Source: Planctomycetota bacterium
GTDB taxonomy: Bacteria; Planctomycetota; PUPC01; JACPCR01
Assembly (NCBI GenBank): GCA_016179685.1
Contig: JACPCR010000095.1
Span: forward strand, 22,625-86,624
Length of the DNA: 64,000 nt
Direction: 5' to 3'
Below the pieces are notes generated by a model. That model did no database searches and was not told where the DNA came from. It worked only from the letters and a program-made list of their open reading frames with translations. The translations under genes and the position numbers were made by a program. This document shows, one piece after another, positions 17,640-25,289 of the stretch (the stretch's first letter is position 1; each line of letters starts with the position of its first letter).

Positions 17640-18329
17640 TCAGGCCCTGGGCGGCACGGCCACAAACACACTGCCGTCTTCCACCTTCACGGAAAAGGTC
17701 TGCTGATTTCCACCCGTCGGGGACTCGCCGGTCCTGATGTTGAATTCCCATCCGTGCCACGGGCAGATCACGCAGTCGCCTTCGACAGTGCCCTCCGAGA
17801 GCGGCCCGCCCATGTGGGGGCAAATCTCGTCGATGGCGTAAAACCGGCCGCCGCAGTTGAACACGGCGATCTGCCGCCCGTCGGCCTCGATCAGCCTGCC
17901 CTGGCCGTCAGCAATCTCGTTCACGGCGCCGATACGGACGAATTGCAGGCCGCCCGGCTTGCGGGCGGGCGACACGGGCGGAAGCGCCCGAGTTTCCTCT
18001 TTTTCGTTCACCCTGCCGGGCGGATTCGGCTCGGCGGAGACCAGAACATCATCGCCCTCCACCTTGACCGGATAAGTTCGCTGCTGGATGCCAAACCCGC
18101 ACTCGCCGGTCTTCACACTGAACTGCCAGCCGTGCCAGGGGCAGGTGACCGTCTCGCCTTCCAGGATTCCGTCGGCCAGGGGGCCCCCGCTGTGCGGGCA
18201 GACCTGATCAATGGCGAAGAACTCTCCATTGCAGTTGAAGAGCGCGATTTCCTCTTGGTTGATTTCCACCCGCATGGCCTGGCCCGGTTTCAAGACGCTG
18301 CGAGTGGCGACTTTCACAAAGTCCGCCAT
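17640..18329 (-). CDS. Tandem double Rieske [2Fe-2S] protein
   Basis: A 229-residue protein made of two Rieske ferredoxin domains joined by a Pro-rich linker (about residues 100-125). Domain 1 ligands: C44-P-H46 and C63-P-W-H66. Domain 2 ligands: C170-P-H172 and C189-P-W-H192. Both copies are complete. There is no signal peptide, membrane anchor or catalytic domain, so it looks like a soluble electron carrier holding two clusters. ATG 18329 was chosen over an upstream frame start at 18374 because AGGAGG lies 9 nt before it. It sits between moaA and thiC, so a link to those radical SAM enzymes is possible but unproven. Confidence 0.85.
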   Translation of the reverse strand: MADFVKVATRSVLKPGQAMRVEINQEEIALFNCNGEFFAIDQVCPHSGGPLADGILEGETVTCPWHGWQFSVKTGECGFGIQQRTYPVKVEGDDVLVSAEPNPPGRVNEKEETRALPPVSPARKPGGLQFVRIGAVNEIADGQGRLIEADGRQIAVFNCGGRFYAIDEICPHMGGPLSEGTVEGDCVICPWHGWEFNIRTGESPTGGNQQTFSVKVEDGSVFVAVPPRA

Positions 18330-18368
18330 GGGCTGCATCCTCCTGCGTGAATGGGGGAAAAACTCTTC

Positions 18369-18415
18369 ATCCATCCGCCCGGGAAGAGTGAGGCACTCTT
18401 CCCGGGCGGATGGAT
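18369..18415. repeat. 22-bp perfect inverted repeat between moaA and the Rieske gene
   Basis: Arms 18369-18390 and 18394-18415 are perfect around AGG, with apex GAGTGAGGCACTC. The outermost base is the first T (read as plus strand) of the moaA stop triplet, so the hairpin begins at the stop codon. The Rieske SD and start follow about 30 nt later on the minus strand. Confidence 0.92.
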
Positions 18416-19530
18416 TAACCGCCGATGGAATGCATCAGGCGAGCCGGCTTGACGAAATCCGGATGGTTGATCCGGTGTCCGGGTTCCTTGGTCCGCACGG
18501 CCTCGGCCACCGTGGCCGCTATCGCTTCCTCGGCCGCCCCTCCCCGGAGCAGGCCGCGGATGTCCGTCTCTCGTACGGAGAAGAGACACGTCCTCAGCTT
18601 CCCGTCCGAGGTGATCCGGATGCGGTTGCAATATTCGCAAAAAGGTTCAGTCACCGACGGGATAATGCCGATATCGCCGCCGACACCGTCCTGGAAGCGA
18701 TAGAGGGTGGCCGGTTCCTTCCGGCTGTTCTGGACCGGCTCGAGCGGATAGCGGGCATGGATGCGTTCGATGATTTCCCTGCCCGGCAGCACCTTCTGGC
18801 GCTCCCAAGCGTTATTGGCGTCGAGCGGCATGAATTCGATGAACCGGACCTGATAGGCCTGATGTCGGGCAAGGACGGCGAAGTCCAGAATCTCGTCATC
18901 CGTGAAGCCGCGGATGGCCACGGCGTTGATCTTGAGGGGCGAGAACCCGGCGGCCTCGGCTTCCTGGATGCCCGCGAGGACCTTATCGAGGGCGTCACGC
19001 CGGCACACCTCGAAAAATTTTTCCCGGACCAGCGTATCCAGGCTGATATTGAGGCGCTGCAGGCCGGCCTCGCGCAGCGGCCGCGCCATCTCCTTCAGAA
19101 AAATCCCGTTCGTGGTCATGGCCAGATCATCGATGCCCGATACCCCGGCAAGCTGCCGCACCAGCTCCGGCAGGTCCCTTCGCACGGTCGGCTCGCCCCC
19201 GGTCAGCCGGAGCTTCCGGATGCCCAGGGGCACGACGATGCGGACGAATCGGGTGATCTCCTCGTAGGTCAGCAGCTCCCGTCTCGGCATGAAATGGGCA
19301 TCTTCGGGCATGCAATAGACGCAACGGAGATTGCAACGGTCCGTGACGGAAATCCGGAGACTGTCGATGGTCCGGCCGAGTCCGTCCACCAGGCGCGCCG
19401 GCAGGGGCCCAGGTCTTCCCGCCGGAACGGCGGTCTTGGACGCGGGAGAGCACACGGCTGAAAGGGGCACGTGGATGGACACGAGGGGCCTCGGGTTGAA
19501 TGCCAAAATCCCGTGTATTTTAGCAAGCAC
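18415..19530 (-). CDS. moaA: GTP 3',8-cyclase MoaA (molybdenum cofactor synthesis)
   Basis: A radical SAM enzyme that starts Moco synthesis from GTP. The N-terminal cluster C66-x3-C70-x2-C73 (CNLRCVYC), the C-terminal cluster C298-x2-C301-x13-C315 (CEYCNRIRITSDGKLRTC) and the terminal Gly-Gly needed for activation are all present, as is LRLTGGEP. The longest frame opens at GTG 19530. A GTG at 19482 with CGAGG five nt upstream gives a more usual N-terminus, so the true start is uncertain. It heads a leftward run with the Rieske, thiC and PaaK-like genes. It would supply cofactor for the molybdoenzyme at 12334. Confidence 0.95.
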   Translation of the reverse strand: MLAKIHGILAFNPRPLVSIHVPLSAVCSPASKTAVPAGRPGPLPARLVDGLGRTIDSLRISVTDRCNLRCVYCMPEDAHFMPRRELLTYEEITRFVRIVVPLGIRKLRLTGGEPTVRRDLPELVRQLAGVSGIDDLAMTTNGIFLKEMARPLREAGLQRLNISLDTLVREKFFEVCRRDALDKVLAGIQEAEAAGFSPLKINAVAIRGFTDDEILDFAVLARHQAYQVRFIEFMPLDANNAWERQKVLPGREIIERIHARYPLEPVQNSRKEPATLYRFQDGVGGDIGIIPSVTEPFCEYCNRIRITSDGKLRTCLFSVRETDIRGLLRGGAAEEAIAATVAEAVRTKEPGHRINHPDFVKPARLMHSIGG

Positions 19531-19928
19531 TCATCTTCTGAGCAAAGCAAACCGCGGAGCAGCGAGACTCCCGCTTTCAAAATCGACCCCATCACCGTCA
19601 GGCCCTTCAGAAGTTTTCGTTACCTGACCGGCATGCCTCAGCTCGGACCAAAATAATCCCGACGGCGCCTGATGCCTCGGGACAAGCATCCTCAACATCA
19701 AGTGTTGAATCATCATCGATGATGAAATCGGGCGGGTCCCCCACCCCGAAATTATTGAGAAGTCACGTTCTTTCTCGGGAGTCCCGGACGGTCGTTTGAG
19801 AATGGCCCAGGGAGTTGCTCGCCGCGTGGCTGTGTCAGTCCTTTGCACCTTGTCCCAGTCCCCTTTCCGCTCCCACACCCCCACACCCCCACACCCCCAC
19901 ACCCCCACACTCCTGCATCTCGTCTCCC
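19531..19928. promoter_or_regulatory. Region upstream of moaA: palindromes and an 8-bp tandem repeat
   Basis: This 398-bp stretch has no credible gene. A perfect 16-bp palindrome, TCATCATCGATGATGA (19710-19725), lies beside CAACATCAAGTGTTG (19693-19707); either could be an operator for moaA. About five copies of an 8-bp unit (CCACACCC) run through 19871-19912. The leftward reading frame through this stretch gives a low-complexity Gly-Val-Trp-Cys peptide and is probably not translated. I found no recognizable Moco or TPP riboswitch. Confidence 0.4.
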
Positions 19929-21047
19929 TCACTTCCACCCGGTATCGAGTCTCATCGTCTGGTCTGGCGCGGGGTATTCATAGCGATAATCTTCGGCCTT
20001 GCGCGGCGGATGCCTCGCTGCGGCCCCTTCATCGATATCGAGGCCGAGGCCCGGGGCCGAAGACACGGCGATGACGCCGTTCTTCTCGGGCACGGCGCCT
20101 GGGGCGACCTCGTATCGCCAGGGGACGTCGCGGTAGCGGTGCTCGAGGTAGAAGGCATTGGGGATCGCCGCCAGGACATGGACATTGGCCATCTCGACGA
20201 CGGGCCCGACAGATCCGTCGTGGGGAGCGACTTTGACGCAGTGGGCCTCGGCGAAAGCCGCGAGCTTCTTCAACTCCGTGATGCCGCCGAGCCGCGTCGT
20301 CTCGGGCTGTACCAGCGCGACGAGCTTCCTCGACAGTAGCTCGGTAAAGGCCCACTTCGTGGCGAATCGCTCCCCGGTCGCCAGCGGCACGCCGACCCTT
20401 TCAGCGACGTGGGCGAAGGCGGTGACGTCCTCGGGAATCACGGGGTCCTCGAGGAAAATGGGCCGGTAGGGCTCGATCGCCCGGCCGAGCTGGACCGCGG
20501 AGGCGGGCGTGAACTGTGCGTGGCAATGGACGCCGATCTCCATGGTGTCGCCCACGGCTTCCCGAAGCGCCCGGAGCGTCTGAACCTGTGGCCGGCATTT
20601 GAAGGCCTTGTATCCGGCATGCCGGAGCTCCAGGGCCTGTTCCGGAGTGTTGGCATGCCCATAGACGGGGACGGCGTCGCGGACCTTTCCGCCGAGCAGC
20701 TCGTAGACGGGGACGCCGAGCGCCCTGCCCTTGACATCCCACAGCGCCATGTCCACCGCGCTGAGCGCCCCGCCGCGGACCGCGCCGGTGACGCCATGTC
20801 CATGGAGGAGATGGTAAAGCTTGTGCCAGAGTCGTTCGATGTCGAAGGGATTCTCGCCGACGAGGAAGGGCTTGAGCTCATGGATGCCCTTTTCGACGAT
20901 TTCGGGCCAGCCGCCGCCCTCCCCAACGCCGGCGACGCCTTCGTCAGTGAAAATCTTGAGGAAGAGCCAGTTGCGGCCCCGGGGACGGTCCGCCGCCGCC
21001 CCTTCATCCGCGCCGACCAGATAGGTCTTCAGGTCCGTGATCTTCAT
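19929..21047 (-). CDS. Mandelate racemase / enolase superfamily dehydratase-like enzyme
   Basis: A 372-residue member of the enolase superfamily close to the galactonate/mannonate dehydratase branch. It has an N-terminal capping domain and a barrel with metal-site positions H174 (in EIGVHCHAQF), E200 (FLEDP) and E226 (GER), plus a catalytic His276 (APHDGS). Related enzymes normally have Asp at the H174 place, so one ligand is changed. H176 matches the DxH histidine of the dehydratases. ATG 21047 is used; longer in-frame starts exist up to 21116 and no strong SD separates them. It is divergent from the nucleoside hydrolase gene. The sugar-acid substrate is unknown. Confidence 0.85.
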   Translation of the reverse strand: MKITDLKTYLVGADEGAAADRPRGRNWLFLKIFTDEGVAGVGEGGGWPEIVEKGIHELKPFLVGENPFDIERLWHKLYHLLHGHGVTGAVRGGALSAVDMALWDVKGRALGVPVYELLGGKVRDAVPVYGHANTPEQALELRHAGYKAFKCRPQVQTLRALREAVGDTMEIGVHCHAQFTPASAVQLGRAIEPYRPIFLEDPVIPEDVTAFAHVAERVGVPLATGERFATKWAFTELLSRKLVALVQPETTRLGGITELKKLAAFAEAHCVKVAPHDGSVGPVVEMANVHVLAAIPNAFYLEHRYRDVPWRYEVAPGAVPEKNGVIAVSSAPGLGLDIDEGAAARHPPRKAEDYRYEYPAPDQTMRLDTGWK

Positions 21048-21259
21048 GCGATCGAGAAATTGAAACAGGACATTCCTGATTTTCGAAGGCCGGGCCATCT
21101 TGCCTTCACCAGGCATCGGATCGGAAACGCCAACCTTCGGATTGAATATGACCTTATAATGTCACGGAGGACGGAAAGCAAAAGGCCAATCCATCTCGCA
21201 ATGGTTTTAGGCTCATCGGAATCCAGCGCCCGTCACCTGACCCCGGAAACAGATGCTGA

Positions 21260-22204
21260 ATGAAGATTCTATTGGACACCGATATCGGGTCGGATATTGA
21301 CGACGCTTTGGCCATGCTGCTCCTCCTTCGCCTGTCCGAGATAGAGATCGTTGGCGTGACCACGGTTTACGGGGACGTGGGCACGAGGGCGAAGGTGGCA
21401 AAGAGGATACTCGACGCGGCGGGCCGCACTGTTCCGGTGTTGCAAGGCGCGTCTCAGCCGCTGGGATCGATCATGCCCATCTGGCACACGGGCACAGAAG
21501 GCCATGGCATTCTCACTGAAGAGGAGATGGAAGCCCCTGTGGAGGACTTTGGCATCGGCACGGGGGCCGATGATTTCATCATGGAGGCGATTCGGGCAAA
21601 TCCTCACGAGGTGACGATCGTTTCTCTTGGCGCCCTGACCAACATTGCCAAAGCTGTCCAACGAGACGACTGCCTTTGCGAGAAAACCCGAGCCCTCTTC
21701 TTCATGGGGGGAGGCGTCACCTATCCGGAGCGTGTGCCAACAAATATCGAGCAAGGGCCCGCGTATCGAGCCTATCCCTCGCACAATGCCAGATGTGACG
21801 TCAAAGCTGCCCAGATCGTCTTTGGGTCTGCGATACCCATGTGGGTTCTCACGAACGACGTGACGACCACGCTGTGGTGGGACGGCGAGCCAGTCCAGCG
21901 TCTCATGCAGGCGACCTGGCCTCGTGAGGCGGCTGTCGTTGGAAAGCTTCTGACCGTCTGGCTGGACTATCGGACCATGGTCTTCGGAAAGAGAATCACA
22001 GGGACCTGTCCTCATGATCCCCTGACGGTTGCTGAAGTCGCGGACCGAAGATTTGTGCATTACGAGCCCGGCAAGATGGAGATACAGGATGATGGCAGTA
22101 CCCTTTTCGTTCCTGATAGCAAAGGTAGGCACCGCGCCGGTGTAAGGGTCGACAGTCAGGGATTCATCAGTTGGCTTTCCGGCCACCTGATGGGCAGCCC
22201 GTAG
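21260..22204 (+). CDS. Inosine/uridine-preferring nucleoside hydrolase family protein
   Basis: A 314-residue IUNH-family enzyme that would hydrolyse an N-ribosidic bond. The N-terminal calcium site DTDIGSDIDDA (Asp6, Asp8, Asp14, Asp15) is intact, and the C-terminal CPHDPL supplies the distal Asp. FMGGGV and NARCDVKAAQ fit the family. Length is normal. The start has no strong SD (GGAAACAGATGCTGA precedes it). The nucleoside preference cannot be read from the sequence. Confidence 0.88.
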   Translation: MKILLDTDIGSDIDDALAMLLLLRLSEIEIVGVTTVYGDVGTRAKVAKRILDAAGRTVPVLQGASQPLGSIMPIWHTGTEGHGILTEEEMEAPVEDFGIGTGADDFIMEAIRANPHEVTIVSLGALTNIAKAVQRDDCLCEKTRALFFMGGGVTYPERVPTNIEQGPAYRAYPSHNARCDVKAAQIVFGSAIPMWVLTNDVTTTLWWDGEPVQRLMQATWPREAAVVGKLLTVWLDYRTMVFGKRITGTCPHDPLTVAEVADRRFVHYEPGKMEIQDDGSTLFVPDSKGRHRAGVRVDSQGFISWLSGHLMGSP

Positions 22205-22289
22205 TGTCCGCGAGAATACGATCAAGGGCGCTCGAGCAGAACCCGAGCATCGGTCGTTCCCCGTGTTGTCGCAAGCCCCGAGGCCCTTC

Positions 22290-22530
22290 GTTCTTGGTGT
22301 TGAGCCAGTGCGCTCGGGGCTGCTGAACGCCGACGCGCGATTCCAAGCCGAAGCTCTCCAACCGGTCAGGCGAATTGCGGCTACATGTCCGGATCAGCGG
22401 GCCCTTTCCGTCGGGCCGCGCGACAGGTCGTTCCAGAAGGAGGCGTCGCAGCCTTGGAGCTCGAGGGCGACGAGATTGGGCAGCATGGCACAGATGTGCG
22501 CTCTGGCCATCGTGCCCTGGTCAGCGACGG
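22290..22530 (-). pseudogene. Decayed C-terminal remnant of an enolase-superfamily gene
   Basis: On the minus strand one frame reads MARAHICAMLPNLVALELQG then CDASFWNDLSRG, which matches the end of the barrel in mandelate-racemase-type enzymes (PN-x-EL, FWNDL). It reaches an in-frame TGA at 22394-22396. A shift near 22410 gives PDGKGPLIR and later SPDRLESFGLES, again like the family C-terminus (GPLI, PGLG/GLEL). The 5-prime part is missing and replaced by the repeat-rich stretch from 22540 to 22677. It was probably a second copy related to the gene at 19929-21047. Confidence 0.5.
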
Positions 22531-22585
22531 AAATGGGAGGTGGGGGGGCTGGAGGCCGCCGCACCCCCGTTTCCGGAGCGCCGAG

Positions 22586-22637
22586 CACGCCTGCCTGCCC
22601 TGTCTGCGTGCGTGCCGCACGCACAGGCAGGCGCGCC
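22586..22637 (+). repeat. 52-bp dispersed repeat, copy 1 (inverted copy at 28899-28950)
   Basis: All 52 bases are the exact reverse complement of 28899-28950. The unit contains TGCGTGCGTGCCGCACGCACA, an internal near-palindrome, so it folds on itself. It lies in the gap between the enolase remnant and an FG-GAP gene. The next 40 nt (GCGC-rich, ending GGCGCAGGCAGG) are partly shared too. It is probably a REP-like intergenic element. Confidence 0.9.
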
Positions 22638-22677
22638 GCAACAGGTCTGCGCGGCGCAGGCAGGGGGGGCGGCGCGT

Positions 22678-24396
22678 TCAATAGAGCGAGTAATGGATGT
22701 CGTCCGGCCTGGGCTGCCTGGGCAGGCCGCCGGCATCCGTCGCTTCCACGGCGCACTCGTAGAATTCGAGGTAGGGCGTGCCGGCCCGGGTGGCCTTGGC
22801 GACCACGGTATCGCTGCGCCGGCCGGGCCGGATGAAGAAACGGGCGCCGCCGGGCTCCCCGGGAAGGTAGCCGAGAAACCGGCCCTCATGATCGACGATT
22901 TCGCCCAGGCCGGGCAGTTGTTTTCCCGAAAGCCAGACATCCTGGTGGCCGGAGGCGCTCCAGTAGAGTCCGCTGGCCCAACCCGTGATGCGATGCCACA
23001 AGACGGTGCCGTCTCCATTCAGGAGGTACACGGCGTGCGGAGGCTCGGCGCCCGTATAGCATCGCCAGTCCACGAGTAGAATCTGAAGCCAGCGGCTTGC
23101 AGGATTCGCCAGAAACGCACGGACATGCTGACCGTGACAGACGGTGTGGCCGAATCCCCACAGCGATCGGCCGTCGGGTCTCACGCAATGAAGGCCCGTG
23201 GAAAGCAGGATGGAAAGCCGCCCATTCCGCTCCAGGTCGGCAATGGCGATGGAGTCGTTATGGTCCGCATTGATCCGGGGCAGGTCCTTGCGATTCCAGA
23301 CGAATCGGCCGTCGTGATCGATCAGGGTCGCCCCGGCCACGACCTCCTCATGTCCATCTCCATCGAGGTCGGCCAGTGCGGGCGTATGGCCGAAGCCGTA
23401 GGGGAAACGGGCCTCGGCGCCGGGGAAGGGAGGCAGGCATTCGGTCGTCTTGCTTTCTCCGGCCCACAGATCGACGCGCCACAGCTTGTTCAGCTCGCTA
23501 TCGAACGCCGTGATATCGCTGTAATGATGACTGAAAAGGATGTCCGAGGGGCGGTCCAGCCCCCGGAGGTTGCCGACCTGCACATTGATGATGGGGGGAT
23601 CGTCTAGAATCTTGACGGCCTCTGGAACCGGAATTCTTCGTTTGGCCGCGCCGGTCCTTCCATCCAGAATGCAGAGGAAATACTTCGTCTCATCCCTGCG
23701 GACGCCGATCACCTCCTGCCGGCCATCTCCATCGATGTCGCAGATGGGGAAGATGCAGTTATATCGCGCGTAGCGGACCGCCTGAGGGTCATCGTGGTCC
23801 CAGAGGACCTGCCCATCGAAGGTATAAACGGTCATCCGCTGACTGCCTGAGCTGAGCAGAAACTCCAATCGCCCGTCTCCATCCAGATCGCCCAAGGCGA
23901 TCAGACCAGCGGTCTCCCGGATCGGGAATCGCTTGACGAGTCTGGCAGGATGGGAACAGAGCCGGAGGGCTGCCCGTGTTTCGGCGCACCATCGGCCCGT
24001 GTCCCGGAACAGGAAGACCTCGGCCTCGACGTCTTCTCGGACACCAGCATGCTGGAGGTCGAAGATTTCGAACCAGCCGGGTCCAGGGACGGGTCGTCCG
24101 CCGACGAAGGGCGAGTAACCTTCCACGAGCTCCATGAGGTAATTGGTTTGCGGATTATCGGTCCGAAAATGATGGATGTCTCCCTTGGTCGCTTCGGTGA
24201 ACATCTCGTCTCGGGTCCCGGCGCCTTTCAGCGGCCGCACCCGCACGAAGAGCCGGAGGTTGCCATAGTGGTCCGTGCTTCCTTCAGGGATGTCCACTCG
24301 GGCGTAGAGCTTCCTTGGGGCCAGGTCGCCCGTATGCTCGAGGAGCACGGGATCGGGGAACAAGCTCAGGTGTAGGGATGGTTTTTCCGTGGGCAT
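22678..24396 (-). CDS. FG-GAP/VCBS-repeat beta-propeller protein
   Basis: A protein of about 572 residues with several FG-GAP style calcium loops (DLDGDGRLEF, DIDGDGRQEV, DLDGDGHEEV, DLERNGRLS), each in a beta-propeller blade. These follow an N-terminal beta-rich domain of about 150 residues. Layout and motifs recall family 11 rhamnogalacturonan lyases, but I cannot assign lyase activity. No signal peptide is seen from ATG 24396. It is divergent from thuA. ATG 24396 is preferred over the upstream in-frame start at 24432 because the earlier one only adds a short basic leader. Confidence 0.7.
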   Translation of the reverse strand: MPTEKPSLHLSLFPDPVLLEHTGDLAPRKLYARVDIPEGSTDHYGNLRLFVRVRPLKGAGTRDEMFTEATKGDIHHFRTDNPQTNYLMELVEGYSPFVGGRPVPGPGWFEIFDLQHAGVREDVEAEVFLFRDTGRWCAETRAALRLCSHPARLVKRFPIRETAGLIALGDLDGDGRLEFLLSSGSQRMTVYTFDGQVLWDHDDPQAVRYARYNCIFPICDIDGDGRQEVIGVRRDETKYFLCILDGRTGAAKRRIPVPEAVKILDDPPIINVQVGNLRGLDRPSDILFSHHYSDITAFDSELNKLWRVDLWAGESKTTECLPPFPGAEARFPYGFGHTPALADLDGDGHEEVVAGATLIDHDGRFVWNRKDLPRINADHNDSIAIADLERNGRLSILLSTGLHCVRPDGRSLWGFGHTVCHGQHVRAFLANPASRWLQILLVDWRCYTGAEPPHAVYLLNGDGTVLWHRITGWASGLYWSASGHQDVWLSGKQLPGLGEIVDHEGRFLGYLPGEPGGARFFIRPGRRSDTVVAKATRAGTPYLEFYECAVEATDAGGLPRQPRPDDIHYSLY

Positions 24397-24616
24397 ACGG
24401 ATGATTATCCGGCAGCTTGGATGCGGCTTCAACCGTGATCGCCAGAGGAAACGCGGAGGCGATGAACTGCATCATCGAACGCATGAGCACCGACGCGGCG
24501 CCCCAAGAAAAACGGCCGGCAAGTTCCGGCCAGGCGCGGCGACTTGCGAAAACCGAGGAGGCCATTACCCTCTGCTTTCAGTCTTTCAATGATTTGCAAG
24601 GCAAGGGAGAAATCAC

Positions 24617-25249
24617 ATGGCCATCAAGACCTTGGTTTTTGCGGGCGGGGCGATCCATGATTTTCACGGCGTCGGCACGGCGGCCCGAGAGGCGCTCGCC
24701 TCGGCTGGCGGCTTCGAGATCACCTACGTCGAGCAGGACCTCAACGTCCTGGCCGCGCCGGGCTTGAACCCGTACGAGCTGCTGGTGTTCCATTACACGA
24801 TCGGCGAGATTTCGGATGCCCAGAAGAACGGGTTGTTGAACTGGGTAAACTCGGGCAAGGGCTACGTGGGGATTCATTCCGCGGCGGACTCTTTCCGCGG
24901 CTGCCCGGAGTATCGCGCCCTGGTCGGGGGATACTTCACGACGCATCCCAAGTATCGCGACTACCAGGTGAGCCTGGCGGACGCGGAGCACTCGATCACG
25001 AAGGGGCTGCCCGACGAATTCATGGTCAAGGACGAACAATACATCCTCGATTACGATCCTCGAGTCCACGTGCTGGCCGCCGCCCTGTGGAAGGGCAAGG
25101 CGATGCCGGTCGCCTGGACGAAGCCGTGGGGGAACGGTCGGGTCTTCTACCTGGCGCTGGGACACGACGCGCCGGCCTGCAAGCACGAGATGTTTCGGGA
25201 GCTCCTGGTCCGCGGCGCCCGATGGGCGGGAACGGCGCCGGCCAAATAG
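24617..25249 (+). CDS. ThuA-like domain protein
   Basis: A 210-residue protein of the ThuA fold (a class-I amidotransferase-like fold linked to trehalose or other sugar use). Family stretches are VFAGGAIHDFH, GKGYVGIHSAADSF and GNGRVFYLALGHD. GGGAG-type SD (AAGGGAGA) lies 7 nt before the ATG. It is followed 40 nt later by a secreted beta-sandwich protein, so the two are probably co-transcribed. The actual reaction of ThuA domains of this kind is unsettled. Confidence 0.85.
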   Translation: MAIKTLVFAGGAIHDFHGVGTAAREALASAGGFEITYVEQDLNVLAAPGLNPYELLVFHYTIGEISDAQKNGLLNWVNSGKGYVGIHSAADSFRGCPEYRALVGGYFTTHPKYRDYQVSLADAEHSITKGLPDEFMVKDEQYILDYDPRVHVLAAALWKGKAMPVAWTKPWGNGRVFYLALGHDAPACKHEMFRELLVRGARWAGTAPAK

Positions 25250-25289
25250 TCCGCTTCACCGAGATTCCCCCCCTTGAAGCGGGTCGTGC

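Noticed and set aside
19871..19912. CRISPR array
   Set aside because: The repeat unit is 8 bp and directly tandem, with no spacers. No other spaced direct repeats were seen in the window.
17589..19928. TPP riboswitch for the thiC run
   Set aside because: I looked for the conserved TPP-aptamer strings on the minus strand before thiC, the Rieske gene and moaA and found none.
19531..19938. 135-codon frame on the minus strand upstream of moaA
   Set aside because: Its composition comes from an 8-bp tandem repeat (Gly-Val-Trp-Cys runs), with no conserved motif and no SD.
22263..22835. 190-codon plus-strand frame over the repeat region
   Set aside because: It runs through the 52-bp repeat and opposite the FG-GAP gene, is Arg/Gly/Ala-rich, and has no motif.
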